A stretch of DNA of 46,625 nucleotides, from NCBI GenBank assembly GCA_039961635.1, contig JABRWB010000084.1, positions 1 through 46,625 of the forward strand, written 5' to 3'. Shown here piece after piece: positions 16,566 to 25,260 of the stretch. Position numbers and translations under genes: made by a program. The number at the start of each line of letters is the position of its first letter. The stretch's first letter is position 1. The notes below the pieces were generated by a model, which had not been told where the DNA came from, searched no databases, and was given only the letters and a program-made list of their open reading frames with translations. The stretch comes from a bacterium (GTDB lineage: Bacteria > 4484-113 > JAGGVC01).

Positions 16566-17876
16566 GTGCTTTGGCTTTACCGCTTTCTTTCCTCGACAAT
16601 CGGCCCGGCGGTTGCGCGCCTTGCAATTTCACGGGATTCCAAACTAGATGCCGCAACGTTTCCGGAGAGAATGGCCAAGCGGGGTCTGCCGGAGAGTTTG
16701 CCGCCCGGAAGGCGGATATGGCTGAACGCCGCAAGCGTCGGAGAAACCGTAGCCTTGTCCACATTCGTTAAGGAATGGCGCAAGCTCAATCCGGACGACG
16801 TTCTGTTCGTGACCAATACAACGGCCACCGGACACGAACGCGCTTTGAAGCTGCTCTCCCGCGAGGCATATTGGATTGGCTATCTTCCGCTCGACATACC
16901 GGCGGTTGTTTCGCGCGCTGTGGCCGCGCTCAAGCCGGCGGCATTTATCACGGTCGAGGCCGAAGCCTGGCCGAATCTGCTGGACGAGCTGGGCAAATCA
17001 GGAGCCAAACGCGTGCTCATCAACGGCAGGATGACGCTTGCCAACAAACAAGGACTCAAGCGCTATATTACTGCACGGATTTGGAGGAAATTCGATTTTG
17101 TTGTTGCCAGAAGCGAGACCGACAGGAGTTCGTTCGAGCAGCTTGGGGTGGCAGCGGAAAAACTCGCGGTTTGCGGCGAAATCAAGCTGGATGTGGAAAT
17201 GCCAAGGCTGCTTGAATCGCAGCTTTCGGTATTGCGCTCGGATTTCGGACTTGCGGAAAGGCATTGTTGGATAGCGGCATCCACTCATCCGCGTGAAGAA
17301 GAACTTGCGTTGCGCGCACTTATGTCGGCTCGGGAGGTGGAGCCGCAAACAAGGCTTGTGCTTGTCCCGCGGCATCCGGAACGTTTCGGCGAAGTTGCGG
17401 AACTTGTCAAATCAAATGGCTTGGAATGCTGGAAGTACTCAAATGGACCGGGCGGCTACGGGGCGCCTGTCTTGCTACTCGACGCGATGGGCAAGCTTAC
17501 GGATTTCTACCAGGCATGCGGGCTTGCCGTTGTCTTCGGCAGCTTTTACGGGCCGGGAGTGCACAGCGTAATAGAGCCTGCGTCCTATTCGAGACCGATA
17601 GTCGTCGGGCCGCGGACTTTTAACACCGACCTTCCCGAACGAATGGCTCGTGAGGCCGCGTTGATAAGGCTGGAAAAGGCAGAATTTCTGCAGGAAGCAG
17701 TCCGCTCATGGGCCACCGGCAATCGAAGCAAATACTCCCCCGTAGATTTCGTTCAACTTGGCGGAAACGCGGGGGCTTTCGTCGAAACGAACAAAGGAGC
17801 TGCGCAAAGAACCGCGCACAAAGTTCACGAATTTCTGACCAGCGCTGCAATCCAGACCCAAATCAGCCCCAGATAG
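16566..17876 (+). CDS. waaA: 3-deoxy-D-manno-octulosonic acid (Kdo) transferase
   Basis: A 436-residue GT-B enzyme that adds Kdo from CMP-Kdo to lipid A precursor at the inner face of the inner membrane. The N-terminus MLWLYRFLSS is the membrane anchor usual in WaaA. IWLNAASVGET, TNTTATGHERA, the DIPAVVSRAV and TVEAEAWPN blocks, STHPREEE (glycan-binding) and the C-terminal FGSFYGPGVHSVIEPASYSRPIVVGP are all family signatures. The catalytic acid is the Glu of the SVGET block. Length agrees with the family. GTG 16566 aligns with family N-termini better than the upstream ATG 16539. It overlaps folP tail to tail by 14 nt. Its presence argues for lipopolysaccharide with a Kdo core. Confidence 0.93.
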   Translation: MLWLYRFLSSTIGPAVARLAISRDSKLDAATFPERMAKRGLPESLPPGRRIWLNAASVGETVALSTFVKEWRKLNPDDVLFVTNTTATGHERALKLLSREAYWIGYLPLDIPAVVSRAVAALKPAAFITVEAEAWPNLLDELGKSGAKRVLINGRMTLANKQGLKRYITARIWRKFDFVVARSETDRSSFEQLGVAAEKLAVCGEIKLDVEMPRLLESQLSVLRSDFGLAERHCWIAASTHPREEELALRALMSAREVEPQTRLVLVPRHPERFGEVAELVKSNGLECWKYSNGPGGYGAPVLLLDAMGKLTDFYQACGLAVVFGSFYGPGVHSVIEPASYSRPIVVGPRTFNTDLPERMAREAALIRLEKAEFLQEAVRSWATGNRSKYSPVDFVQLGGNAGAFVETNKGAAQRTAHKVHEFLTSAAIQTQISPR

Positions 17877-18693
17877 CCCGCGCTACTTTCAGCGCATCAA
17901 CCGTGGCCTTCACGTCGTGCACTCTAATTACGTGCGCGCCGAGCTTCGAGGCGGCAACCGCGACAGCAATCGAACCCGCGAGCCTGTCGTCGGGCGCGGC
18001 GCCGGTTAACGCTCCAATCATTGATTTACGGCTTGCGCCGATTACGACCGGCCGCCCGAGCGCCGCAAACTTCGGTATTGCCTTTATAAGTTCGATGTTG
18101 TGCCCCAAAAGCTTACCGAAACCAATGCCGGGATCGAGAGCGATTCGTTCCGCGGCGACACCGCATGAGACAAGCACATCCAGCCTATCTTGAAGATATT
18201 CGGCAACCTCTTTCACCACATCCTTGTAGTCCGGATTAGACTGCATCGTTCGCGGCACGCCGAGCATGTGCATAGCGATGTATCCGCAGGCTGTGCTCGC
18301 CAGCAATGGAATCATTTGCGGATCCGAACAGGCGGACACGTCGTTGACGATGCTTGCGCCGGCGGCGATCGATTCGGCAGCTACATCTGCCTTGGAAGTA
18401 TCCACGCTTATCACAGCATTTGGTTTCAATTTCGATAACGCTTCTATCACCGGAACCACGCGTGCGATCTCGATTTCCGCCGCAACGCCTTCACTTCCCG
18501 GCCGGGTGGATTCGCCCCCTATGTCAAGGATGTCCGCGCCTTCACTTAGCATCGAAAGTGCTAGGGAAACTGCTCTGTCGGTTGAATTGTGCCGGCCGCC
18601 GTCGTAAAACGAATCCGGGGTGACGTTGATTACGCCCATAACCAGCGTCTTGTCCGGCTCGAAAACGTGCTGACCGCATTTCCACTTGGGCAC
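17863..18693 (-). CDS. folP: Dihydropteroate synthase
   Basis: A 276-residue TIM-barrel enzyme that joins p-aminobenzoate and dihydropterin pyrophosphate in folate synthesis. LVMGVINVTPDSFYDGG (first signature, near residues 18-34), ILDIGGESTRPG, ISVDTSKADVA, INDVSAC-like VNDVSAC, IALDPGIGFGK and VIGASRKSMIG are all present, so it should be active. GTG 18691-18693 is the start; a CATAAT box ends six nt before it and the frame before it is not transcribed. The last 14 nt overlap the end of waaA on the other strand. The five-heme cytochrome gene lies upstream but is separated by a strong terminator. Confidence 0.95.
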   Translation of the reverse strand: MPKWKCGQHVFEPDKTLVMGVINVTPDSFYDGGRHNSTDRAVSLALSMLSEGADILDIGGESTRPGSEGVAAEIEIARVVPVIEALSKLKPNAVISVDTSKADVAAESIAAGASIVNDVSACSDPQMIPLLASTACGYIAMHMLGVPRTMQSNPDYKDVVKEVAEYLQDRLDVLVSCGVAAERIALDPGIGFGKLLGHNIELIKAIPKFAALGRPVVIGASRKSMIGALTGAAPDDRLAGSIAVAVAASKLGAHVIRVHDVKATVDALKVARAIWG

Positions 18694-18699
18694 GGGCCT

Positions 18700-18705
18700 A
18701 TTATG
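18700..18705 (-). promoter_or_regulatory. -10 box placed for a leaderless GTG start of folP
   Basis: Minus-strand CATAAT is followed by six nt and GTG 18693. Neither a -35 box nor an extended -10 TG is visible, so the call rests on the spacing shared with other genes here. Confidence 0.5.
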
Positions 18706-18732
18706 CCCCAAACCGCAAACCGGCAGCAAGGC

Positions 18733-18769
18733 AAAAAAAAATCGCCGGAACCAAAGGCTCCGGCGATTG
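18733..18769 (-). terminator. Rho-independent terminator of the cytochrome gene
   Basis: On the minus strand ATCGCCGGA and TCCGGCGAT pair (arms 18759-18767 and 18741-18749, loop of 9 nt), followed by a run of nine T. It begins 19 nt after the cytochrome stop codon. Confidence 0.9.
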
Positions 18770-18787
18770 GATTACGAAACCTAAAGA

Positions 18788-20428
18788 TTAGCTAATTTCC
18801 AAAGCGTATCCGGCAATCCGAACCGGATAATCCGCGAGATTGAACATCTCGCCGAACTTGGAATTGGCCTGGCGGTAGAAGAGCTGGGCCGAGACGAACA
18901 CGCTTCCAGGAACCTCCTCGACGGGGATTCTGAAGTGGAATTCACGAGTTTCGTTTGCCTTAAGCCGTGTGTCGGAAATCACATAATCCGCCGACCAGAA
19001 TGGGACTTCCTCGCCGTCCTTATATGGATTGGGCACTGAAGAACCGACGACTCTCTGAAATACCGGGTAATCGCCTTGCGTCTTCCAGTAACCATCGGGA
19101 AGCGCGGAAAGGTAGCCCGGTTCGGCGTTGATCTGCCGTGCATCCCAGAAAACCGTACCGGATTCGTCTTCCGCGCGGACCACAAGTACCAGCCTCCGGA
19201 ATGGCTTGCCCGTCGGCAGGCTGTGGCCGGTTCCGTTGTTTATTACGCGCACAACTGCGTCAACGTAATCATCGTAGCGCTCGCCCTCGACTTCCACATC
19301 GGCTGCCGTCTGCATGAACGCCAGGTCGCCAACTCCGAGCATGCTGTGGTTGTGGGCATCCGAGCGCTCGGGACCGTGCTTGGAAACTACCGAGCGGAAT
19401 TCCGGCATGTGGCAGTTCTGACAAGTAATGCCGTCCCTGGCCCACTGGCTGTACTTCCACTCATTGTAAGTGTCCATCACCTTTACGCCGAAATCGTTGA
19501 CGGCTTGGTGGCAGGATGCGCAGAACTCGCTTTGCTTGTAGACGGGGCTGAACTGAATCGTGTGACTTGCGGTCGGCGTTTCCTCAATGCTTCCCCATTT
19601 TTTCATGCCGAACCTGTGTTCGAAGTTCAGGCTGTAATTGAGGTTGTGCATCCGGTGAAGGTCGTCCCCGCGTTCGTTGACGTGAGACAAACGGGTCACC
19701 GTATGGCAGAAGTCGCAGGAAATTCCGTCTTTGGTGTAATCGCTTATCCTTTGCATGAACCGCACCTGCTTGCGCATTGCGATGTCAAGCGAGGGCTCTT
19801 CCTGCAACTCGTCGTACCTTGTGCTGCCTTTGTCAAACCGCAGGCTGTCGTCAACGCGGCCGCTGACGATATCTTCCCATTCAGGGATGTAGCCTTCCCT
19901 CATCGCTAAGAGGATATTCCGCAGCTCAAGATCATCGGTGTATTTGATTGTCGCGTTGATGGAGGGAGCGTGGCAAGAAAGGCAGTCCGTTTTGGAAATC
20001 GCGAGCGCCCGCTCGGGCTGCTCGTGCATTCCTTTCTTGGATGACCCGTCAATCTTCCCCATTTTCGCCCAATCTTTCCTGGTGGAAGTTTCGTGCAACC
20101 ACCACTCCCGGTAATACTGCCAGGCGTCCTGGAAAAATTGATTGTTGTAGGACTGGGAGTGCCCGGAATTCCACCACTGTTCGTAGTACAGATTGTGGCA
20201 GAGCATGCAATCCTGGGAGTAATCCAAAAGCGGCGCCGTGGGCAGGTCGCCTTTCTGGACGAAGTACTTCTCCAAGTTTTCTCGCCCCTTGTACCAGGGC
20301 TTGTCCTTGTCTCCGATCGGTTTCGGATCCTTCCTCTTTGCGGCGAGGCCAACCGAAACGATCAGGCCTAGAAGAAAGAGGGCAACGAGCAACCGCCCGA
20401 AGAATCTCTTTCCGCTGGAACTATGCAT
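18788..20428 (-). CDS. Five-heme c-type cytochrome with C-terminal beta domain
   Basis: A 546-residue exported protein with a signal sequence (hydrophobic core LLVALFLLGLIVSVGL). Five CxxCH heme sites are visible, with Cys-Cys-His at 74/77/78, 149/152/153, 238/241/242, 303/306/307 and 336/339/340. The layout resembles the cytochrome c-554 family of multiheme proteins. The C-terminal 180 residues have no heme sites and look like a beta-sandwich (NGTGHSLPTGKPFRRLVLVV), a domain seen attached to such cytochromes. It probably moves electrons in the periplasm; partner enzymes are not in this window. ATG 20426-20428 is the start since GAGGTG stands 4 nt before; an ATG 12 nt earlier lies just upstream of that site. 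A near-consensus promoter and a 100-nt leader with a hairpin precede it. Confidence 0.82.
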   Translation of the reverse strand: MHSSSGKRFFGRLLVALFLLGLIVSVGLAAKRKDPKPIGDKDKPWYKGRENLEKYFVQKGDLPTAPLLDYSQDCMLCHNLYYEQWWNSGHSQSYNNQFFQDAWQYYREWWLHETSTRKDWAKMGKIDGSSKKGMHEQPERALAISKTDCLSCHAPSINATIKYTDDLELRNILLAMREGYIPEWEDIVSGRVDDSLRFDKGSTRYDELQEEPSLDIAMRKQVRFMQRISDYTKDGISCDFCHTVTRLSHVNERGDDLHRMHNLNYSLNFEHRFGMKKWGSIEETPTASHTIQFSPVYKQSEFCASCHQAVNDFGVKVMDTYNEWKYSQWARDGITCQNCHMPEFRSVVSKHGPERSDAHNHSMLGVGDLAFMQTAADVEVEGERYDDYVDAVVRVINNGTGHSLPTGKPFRRLVLVVRAEDESGTVFWDARQINAEPGYLSALPDGYWKTQGDYPVFQRVVGSSVPNPYKDGEEVPFWSADYVISDTRLKANETREFHFRIPVEEVPGSVFVSAQLFYRQANSKFGEMFNLADYPVRIAGYALEIS

Positions 20429-20502
20429 CGCACACCTCATTTTTTAGGTACTGCACACAAGCACTGCACCCGCAGCTAAATTTACCCGAATGCTAACCGA
20501 TG

Positions 20503-20527
20503 CTCGGCCGCACCCGGGCGGGCCGAG
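20503..20527 (-). promoter_or_regulatory. Hairpin in the cytochrome leader RNA
   Basis: Minus-strand CTCGGCC and GGCCGAG form a 7-bp stem with an 11-nt loop in the long leader, 75-100 nt before the start codon. There is no U-tract. A stabilising or regulatory structure is possible. Confidence 0.35.
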
Positions 20528-20536
20528 AACGCAGCG

Positions 20537-20565
20537 ATTGTATATTAAATCGGCCGGTGTGTCAA
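20537..20565 (-). promoter_or_regulatory. Sigma70 promoter of the five-heme cytochrome gene
   Basis: Minus-strand TTGACA (20560-20565), a 17-nt spacer and TACAAT (20537-20542). Only one of twelve positions departs from consensus, so strong expression is expected. Confidence 0.8.
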
Positions 20566-20661
20566 GCAATCTCCCCATTTATACAATCACGCGGCTCGTA
20601 CAGCCCGGTTTGGAATTCGAGTGTTAATAACTGGAGGCATTTTGGGGGCTTATCGCAAAAT

Positions 20662-22524
20662 TCAAGCGGATGCCGCTCCGAAGTTCTTCATCAGGTTTTC
20701 GAACTCTTCCCGCCCCAGATGCTCCTTTTCAAGCAGAATCTTGGCGAGCTTGTCCAGATAGCCCATAGAGCTGACCAGAATGCTTCGAGCCCTGTCGTAA
20801 CATTCACTTATTATGTGTTTCACTTCCAGGTCGATGTCATAGGCGATCTGCTCGGAATAGTTACGATCCTCCGACAAGTCGCGCCCCAAAAACACGCTTT
20901 CGTGCTTCTTGCCGAAGGTCAGCGGGCCGAGCTTTTCGCTCATCCCGTACTGGGTAACCATCGCGCGGGCAATCTCCGTTGAGCGCTCAAGGTCGTTTGT
21001 CGCACCCGTCGAGATCTCGTGGAACTTCAGCTCCTCCGCAACGCGGCCGCCGAGCAGTCCCGAAATCCTCTCCAGCATTTGCTGCTTTGTGGCAAGGAAT
21101 CTGTCTTCCTCGGGCAGCTGGAGTGTGTATCCAAGGGCCATGCCGCGGGAAAGTATGCTTATTTTGTGAACGGGATCAGCGGAAGGCAGGTGGTATGCAA
21201 CAACGGCATGCCCCAGCTCGTGGTAGGCGATGATTTCCTTTTCGCGCTCGCTTATTACACGGCTCTTGCGCTCCGGACCGGCGATAGTTTTGTCTATCGC
21301 TTCCTCGAATTCCGCCATTGACACGACTTTTTTGTTCTGCCGGGCGGCCAGCAACGCTGCTTCGTTGCAAACGTTGTACAGATCCGCACCGCTGAATCCG
21401 GGCGTCCGCCGTGATAATACGTCGATATCGACATCCGGAGTTACGGCCTTGTTGCGGAGGTGAATCTTAAGTATGCCCTTTCTCCCGCCCAAGTCCGGAC
21501 GATCAACGACCACCCGGCGGTCGAACCTGCCCGGCCTCAACAAAGCCGGATCCAAGATGTCGGGACGGTTGGTTGCAGCCAGAAGGATAATTCCGCTATT
21601 GGGCTCGAAGCCGTCCAATTCGACAAGCAGCTGGTTGAGCGTCTGTTCCCGTTCATCGTGACCGCCGCCGAGCCCTGCCCCGCGCTGCCTTCCCACGGCA
21701 TCGAGTTCGTCCACAAAAATCAAACAAGGTGTTTGTTTTTTGGCCTGTTCAAAAAGGTCGCGCACCCTGCTTGCTCCCACGCCCACGAACATTTCAACGA
21801 AATCGGAGCCGCTGATGTATAAGAAAGGCACTCCCGCTTCGCCCGCGATGGCTTTTGCAAGAAGAGTCTTGCCACAACCCGGCGGGCCAATCAGCAGTAT
21901 TCCCTTGGGAATCTCCGCACCGATCTCCTGGTATTTGCGCGGATTCTTAAGGAAGTCAACTATTTCTTGGAGCTCTTCGATTGCCTCGTCCACGCCGGCA
22001 ACGTCGGCGAAAGTCACCCTCTTGCCCTTTTCATCCGCAATCCTGGCTTTGCTTTTGCCAAAAGTAAAGGCCTGGTTGCCCCCGGAAGACTGGATTTGGC
22101 GCGACAGCAACATGTATACAAACAGTATCGGCAGGGCGAACAGAAGAAGCATAAACAGCGTGGTCGGCGAAAAAAGCGAAGACCAGGCGCTGACATGCTC
22201 GACTTCAACCTTCACCCCGTTGTCAACCAACAGCGCCACCAGCGTCTCGTAGTTGGGAGGCAGGTTCGTTTTGAATTGATTTCTGTCCTTGAACTTGGGA
22301 TTGCTTGGCTGAAGCGACTCGCCCGGTACAAGCTCTCCAAAAATCTGCGATGCGTCAGGTTTAATTACAACGCTCGCAACTTTGTTTTCCTTGATTAATC
22401 CAACCAAATCGCTGTAGCTGATGTCCGTCACAGCCGCGCTGAACAAATAGCCGGAGATCATCCACAGCACCAGGATGAGCAATGCTACAAAAAGTATGTT
22501 TCCAAGGCGCGAACCTCGCGTCAT
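20662..22524 (-). CDS. ftsH: ATP-dependent zinc metalloprotease FtsH
   Basis: A 620-residue inner-membrane AAA protease that extracts and degrades membrane and cytosolic proteins. Two transmembrane helices (about 9-30 and 118-137) flank a short periplasmic domain. Walker A is GPPGCGKT at 213-220 (Cys where Thr is usual), then Walker [15 protein letters not shown], the second region of homology [20 protein letters not shown], and the zinc site HELGH at 435-439 (Leu where Ala is usual) with the third ligand Asp in TNDLERST. Length is normal. ATG 22522-22524 has GAGGTGA in front. The leader has a perfect palindrome GGCTTTT/AAAAGCC at 22562-22577. A TG-n-TAATAT box lies further upstream. It is monocistronic here. 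Confidence 0.96.
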   Translation of the reverse strand: MTRGSRLGNILFVALLILVLWMISGYLFSAAVTDISYSDLVGLIKENKVASVVIKPDASQIFGELVPGESLQPSNPKFKDRNQFKTNLPPNYETLVALLVDNGVKVEVEHVSAWSSLFSPTTLFMLLLFALPILFVYMLLSRQIQSSGGNQAFTFGKSKARIADEKGKRVTFADVAGVDEAIEELQEIVDFLKNPRKYQEIGAEIPKGILLIGPPGCGKTLLAKAIAGEAGVPFLYISGSDFVEMFVGVGASRVRDLFEQAKKQTPCLIFVDELDAVGRQRGAGLGGGHDEREQTLNQLLVELDGFEPNSGIILLAATNRPDILDPALLRPGRFDRRVVVDRPDLGGRKGILKIHLRNKAVTPDVDIDVLSRRTPGFSGADLYNVCNEAALLAARQNKKVVSMAEFEEAIDKTIAGPERKSRVISEREKEIIAYHELGHAVVAYHLPSADPVHKISILSRGMALGYTLQLPEEDRFLATKQQMLERISGLLGGRVAEELKFHEISTGATNDLERSTEIARAMVTQYGMSEKLGPLTFGKKHESVFLGRDLSEDRNYSEQIAYDIDLEVKHIISECYDRARSILVSSMGYLDKLAKILLEKEHLGREEFENLMKNFGAASA

Positions 22525-22561
22525 TCACCTTCACCTCAAAAAGCTTGTACCGCCCGTCCAA

Positions 22562-22577
22562 GGCTTTTGTAAAAGCC
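22562..22577 (-). promoter_or_regulatory. Palindrome in the ftsH leader
   Basis: GGCTTTT and AAAAGCC are perfect arms with two nt between, about 40 nt before the ATG. It could be an operator or a small hairpin; nothing further can be said. Confidence 0.3.
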
Positions 22578-22718
22578 AGATTTGGCGGAATGAATATATT
22601 ACCATTTACTAGGACAAAGCTGCACTGGTTGCATTTGATTGGACTTCGCGACAAATTATAAATTCGCAAAACGGGTAGCTTTCCACGGCCCTCCGGCGTT
22701 TAAGGTCATGCGGCTTTG

Positions 22719-22727
22719 TGGTATATT
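22719..22727 (+). promoter_or_regulatory. Extended -10 promoter of tRNA-Ser
   Basis: TGGTATATT is TG-n-TATATT, with a predicted transcription start about 7 nt before the mature tRNA 5' end. Confidence 0.6.
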
Positions 22728-22740
22728 GTCCGCCCCCTTT

Positions 22741-22828
22741 GGAGAGGTGGCCGAGCGGTTGAAGGCGTCGGTCTCGAAAACCGATTGGCGGGTTTCCTGT
22801 CACGTGGGTTCGAATCCCACCCTCTCCG
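22741..22828 (+). tRNA. tRNA-Ser (anticodon CGA)
   Basis: The acceptor stem GGAGAGG pairs with CCTCTCC (22821-22827), followed by discriminator G. The anticodon loop CTCGAAA gives CGA at positions 34-36, reading the serine codon UCG. There is a long variable arm (type II tRNA) and a normal T arm GTGGG-TTCGAAT-CCCAC. The 3' CCA is not encoded, so a CCA-adding enzyme is needed. It lies between ftsH and pspA on the opposite strand to both. Confidence 0.97.
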
Positions 22829-22850
22829 CGGAACTTCCGCCCATAGCGGT

Positions 22851-23591
22851 TCACTCCGCCTGCTTTTCCTGCTCTTTCGGTTGCGCCATTCCCAGAGTTT
22901 TATCCGCGGCCTTTTGTTCCTGAGACAATCCCCATTCCACGCGAAACTGGTCTAGTATCTCCTTCGCCTCGATTTCTTCGGCGCGTCTGTCGATTTTGTA
23001 CTGCTCCGCGTCTATTCCGGTCATGGCGACCTCCAGCCTCGCCTCCGCCTCGGCCGTTCTGCGCTTTAGTTTGTCCATCATTTCCTTGTAAGTGTAATCC
23101 GCATCGCCCACCTGGAAACTTTCGAAGGCGCTCGCCACCTCCTTTTTGAATTCCGCCAGCCGCTTTTCATCCACTGCCCTCTCGAAATCGCGGGCCTTTT
23201 TTTCAATCTCCTTCTTGTATTCGTTCCTAAGGTCGATAGCCTGATTGAACGCCATTTGCGCCTGCTCTATCTGCGCCTTTGTGCGCTCCATGGATTCGAG
23301 AGTGGACTTCAGCCTCACGGCGTAATTCGCCGCCACTATCTCGTCGCCGGCTTCAAGGGCCGCCTTGATTGTCGCTTTCATTTTGGCGCTATCAGCTTCG
23401 TATGTTTTGAGCTCGTCTTCGAGAAGGACTATGCCGCCTTTCATCTTCGCAAGGCTTTCATTCATTCGCGGGATCTTGGCGCGCATGTCATCGATCGTCT
23501 GTCTGAGCATCATTTCCGGATCTTCGACCGCGCTCATCGCGCCCCCAAAGAGCGCCCGGAAAAACCTGCCTAGTCTTTTCCAAAATCCCAT
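22851..23591 (-). CDS. pspA: PspA/Vipp1 (IM30) family membrane-stress protein
   Basis: A 246-residue ESCRT-III-like protein. The N-terminal amphipathic helix MGFWKRLGRFFRALF binds membranes, and the rest is the long coiled coil of the family, with EDPEMMLRQTIDDM near residue 23-36 and LRNEYKKEIEKKARDFERAV. It should assemble into rods or rings on stressed inner membrane. The typical Psp regulator PspF and the membrane partners PspB/C are absent. ATG has GGGAGCTG ahead. It lies 50 nt after a PAS-only protein on the same strand and might be co-transcribed, though a small hairpin with five T sits between. Confidence 0.9.
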   Translation of the reverse strand: MGFWKRLGRFFRALFGGAMSAVEDPEMMLRQTIDDMRAKIPRMNESLAKMKGGIVLLEDELKTYEADSAKMKATIKAALEAGDEIVAANYAVRLKSTLESMERTKAQIEQAQMAFNQAIDLRNEYKKEIEKKARDFERAVDEKRLAEFKKEVASAFESFQVGDADYTYKEMMDKLKRRTAEAEARLEVAMTGIDAEQYKIDRRAEEIEAKEILDQFRVEWGLSQEQKAADKTLGMAQPKEQEKQAE

Positions 23592-23618
23592 TTTTCAGCT
23601 CCCTGCAGCCCCGCCCCA

Positions 23619-23640
23619 AAAACAGCGGAAAAGCCGCTTG
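23619..23640 (-). terminator. Weak terminator-like hairpin between the PAS gene and pspA
   Basis: On the minus strand AGCGG and CCGCT pair over a 5-nt loop and are followed by GTTTTT. The stem is short, so it may attenuate rather than stop transcription into pspA. Confidence 0.3.
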
Positions 23641-23641
23641 A

Positions 23642-25162
23642 TCATTTCACCGACTTAAGAACGAAAACCGCACCGTCGATTACCCCTTCGTGCATCAAAG
23701 GCGCGTACTTCAGTATAAGCGGCAAAGAATCAGAGCCGTTGCCGAGTGTGATCGTGGACGTTCCGTCTTTTCCGCCAAGCGCCTTTTCCAGTATTTCTTT
23801 CATTGGCGCGCTTGCGGAACCGCCGAAAACATCCGTCAGGCTCTGCTCGATTATTTCAAGCTCGAGCATGTCGAGCAAATCCGGAACGCGCTGGTTGATT
23901 ACGCGAATCTTTCCCTGATTATCCGTTGCAAGGATTGCGTCAGGAATTTGATCTATTACCGCTTGGAGACGATCCCTGAGCTGAATCGTCTGATTTTCCA
24001 ATTCACGCTCCCGCGTCATATCGTGCGCGGTGGCCACCACGTAAATCAGCCCTTCTTCCTTGGTTTTAAGACCGGACAGCACAAGATCAACCCAGAATAT
24101 CCTGGCCGGTACCGGGCAAAACCGGAAAGTCAACTTGACGGTATCGGTTGTCCGCAAATCTTGCAAAGCACTCTTTACAATACCTTGATCATCGGGGTGA
24201 ACAAGGGTTTGCAAAGGCTCCGATGGTATTTCGCCCGGCCGCAAGCCGAATGTTGTGCAAAATGCGCCGTTGACAAAAATGAACTGACCTTTCGCATCGG
24301 AGATCCAGGACGGCGCGCCGATTTTCTCAAGCGTTTCCCGGTACGGAGCGGTTGGATCGGGAAGGGCGCTTTCGGAAATTATTTCCCCCTCTCCGCGCGA
24401 ATTCCCTATGAAAAATTGAATCGCACCTTGCGACGATCTGACGGGCCGTATCACGAACTTCTGAGATTCATTCCAGCCTTCCCGCTTTCGGAACTCAATT
24501 TCCACCTCCGCGTTTTCCTCGCCTTCCACCAACCTTTTAATCGAAGCATCCAGCAAATCGCGCGATTTATCATTGATCAGTTGCTCTATTGTTTTTCCCA
24601 CAAGCTCTTCCTGCGAAAAGCCTACATAAAGGTTGAAAGCAGGATTGGAGAAGACAAAATTCCTGGCGATGTCAACCACCCACACCGGCGTGGCCATGCC
24701 CATAATCACCAGCTCGAAGGGAATGTCCGGCGCGCCAGGGAGTGCCTGCTGTTTCGCCCCCGACGCAAAATCAACTCCGGAATACCCCGCGGATTCCGCG
24801 CTTACTTTGCGCGACGTACCCACGTAATACTGAATTTGCCTGGCCGAATCGCGAACCGCGGTAACTACGCTGGAAACCCAAACATCCACGCCTTCCCGGT
24901 GGATTAGGCGATACCTAAGTTCGATCATTTCGCCGGCTTTTTTGAGCTGCTCGAAGCCCTCCGCGACCGAACCCTTGTCATCCGGATGGATATAATCGAA
25001 AAGCGCGTGGGAATAGACTTCGTCGGCCTGGATGCCGATGAATTTGGCGAACGTCGGGTTGACGAATACCCAGTGGCCGGTCGGCCCGATTACCCAGATG
25101 GCTTCTCCAATCTGGGATATTATCTCCGAAAAGGATGGTATCGCAGCGAATTTAGGCGACAT
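23642..25162 (-). CDS. Four-PAS-domain sensor without an output domain
   Basis: A 506-residue soluble protein built of four PAS folds, near residues 9-125, 148-262, 275-390 and 400-506. Each of the first three opens with the same kind of phrase (EAIWVIGPTGHWVFVNP, TPVWVVDIARNFVFSNP, APSWISDAKGQFIFVNG), followed by HPDD in the first and third. A short coiled coil (ERELENQTIQLRDRL) links the third to the fourth. No kinase, GGDEF, EAL, HTH or methyl-acceptor part follows; the stop comes right after the fourth PAS fold. It must act through a partner. ATG 25160-25162 is chosen over an upstream in-frame ATG because GGAG lies 8 nt ahead. An extended -10 box is 50 nt upstream. Confidence 0.82.
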   Translation of the reverse strand: MSPKFAAIPSFSEIISQIGEAIWVIGPTGHWVFVNPTFAKFIGIQADEVYSHALFDYIHPDDKGSVAEGFEQLKKAGEMIELRYRLIHREGVDVWVSSVVTAVRDSARQIQYYVGTSRKVSAESAGYSGVDFASGAKQQALPGAPDIPFELVIMGMATPVWVVDIARNFVFSNPAFNLYVGFSQEELVGKTIEQLINDKSRDLLDASIKRLVEGEENAEVEIEFRKREGWNESQKFVIRPVRSSQGAIQFFIGNSRGEGEIISESALPDPTAPYRETLEKIGAPSWISDAKGQFIFVNGAFCTTFGLRPGEIPSEPLQTLVHPDDQGIVKSALQDLRTTDTVKLTFRFCPVPARIFWVDLVLSGLKTKEEGLIYVVATAHDMTRERELENQTIQLRDRLQAVIDQIPDAILATDNQGKIRVINQRVPDLLDMLELEIIEQSLTDVFGGSASAPMKEILEKALGGKDGTSTITLGNGSDSLPLILKYAPLMHEGVIDGAVFVLKSVK

Positions 25163-25214
25163 CGGGTTCTCCACCGGCCGACGGAGGCATGCCACCGCCC
25201 GTCCAGGAAAGTGG

Positions 25215-25223
25215 ATTATAGCA
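25215..25223 (-). promoter_or_regulatory. Extended -10 promoter of the PAS gene
   Basis: Minus-strand TGCTATAAT is TG-n-TATAAT; a TTTGAT element lies 16 nt further upstream. The leader is about 45 nt. Confidence 0.6.
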
Positions 25224-25260
25224 GTATCGGCAGGCAATCAAACTCCGTCATACCACGCCG

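Noticed and set aside
22609-22854. Open frame antisense to the tRNA-Ser
   Set aside because: It reads the complement of a well-formed tRNA (GGIRTHVTGNPP-type translation, a known artefact) and has no other support.
23690-24907. Plus-strand frame of about 405 codons over the PAS gene
   Set aside because: Antisense shadow; the minus strand encodes four PAS domains.
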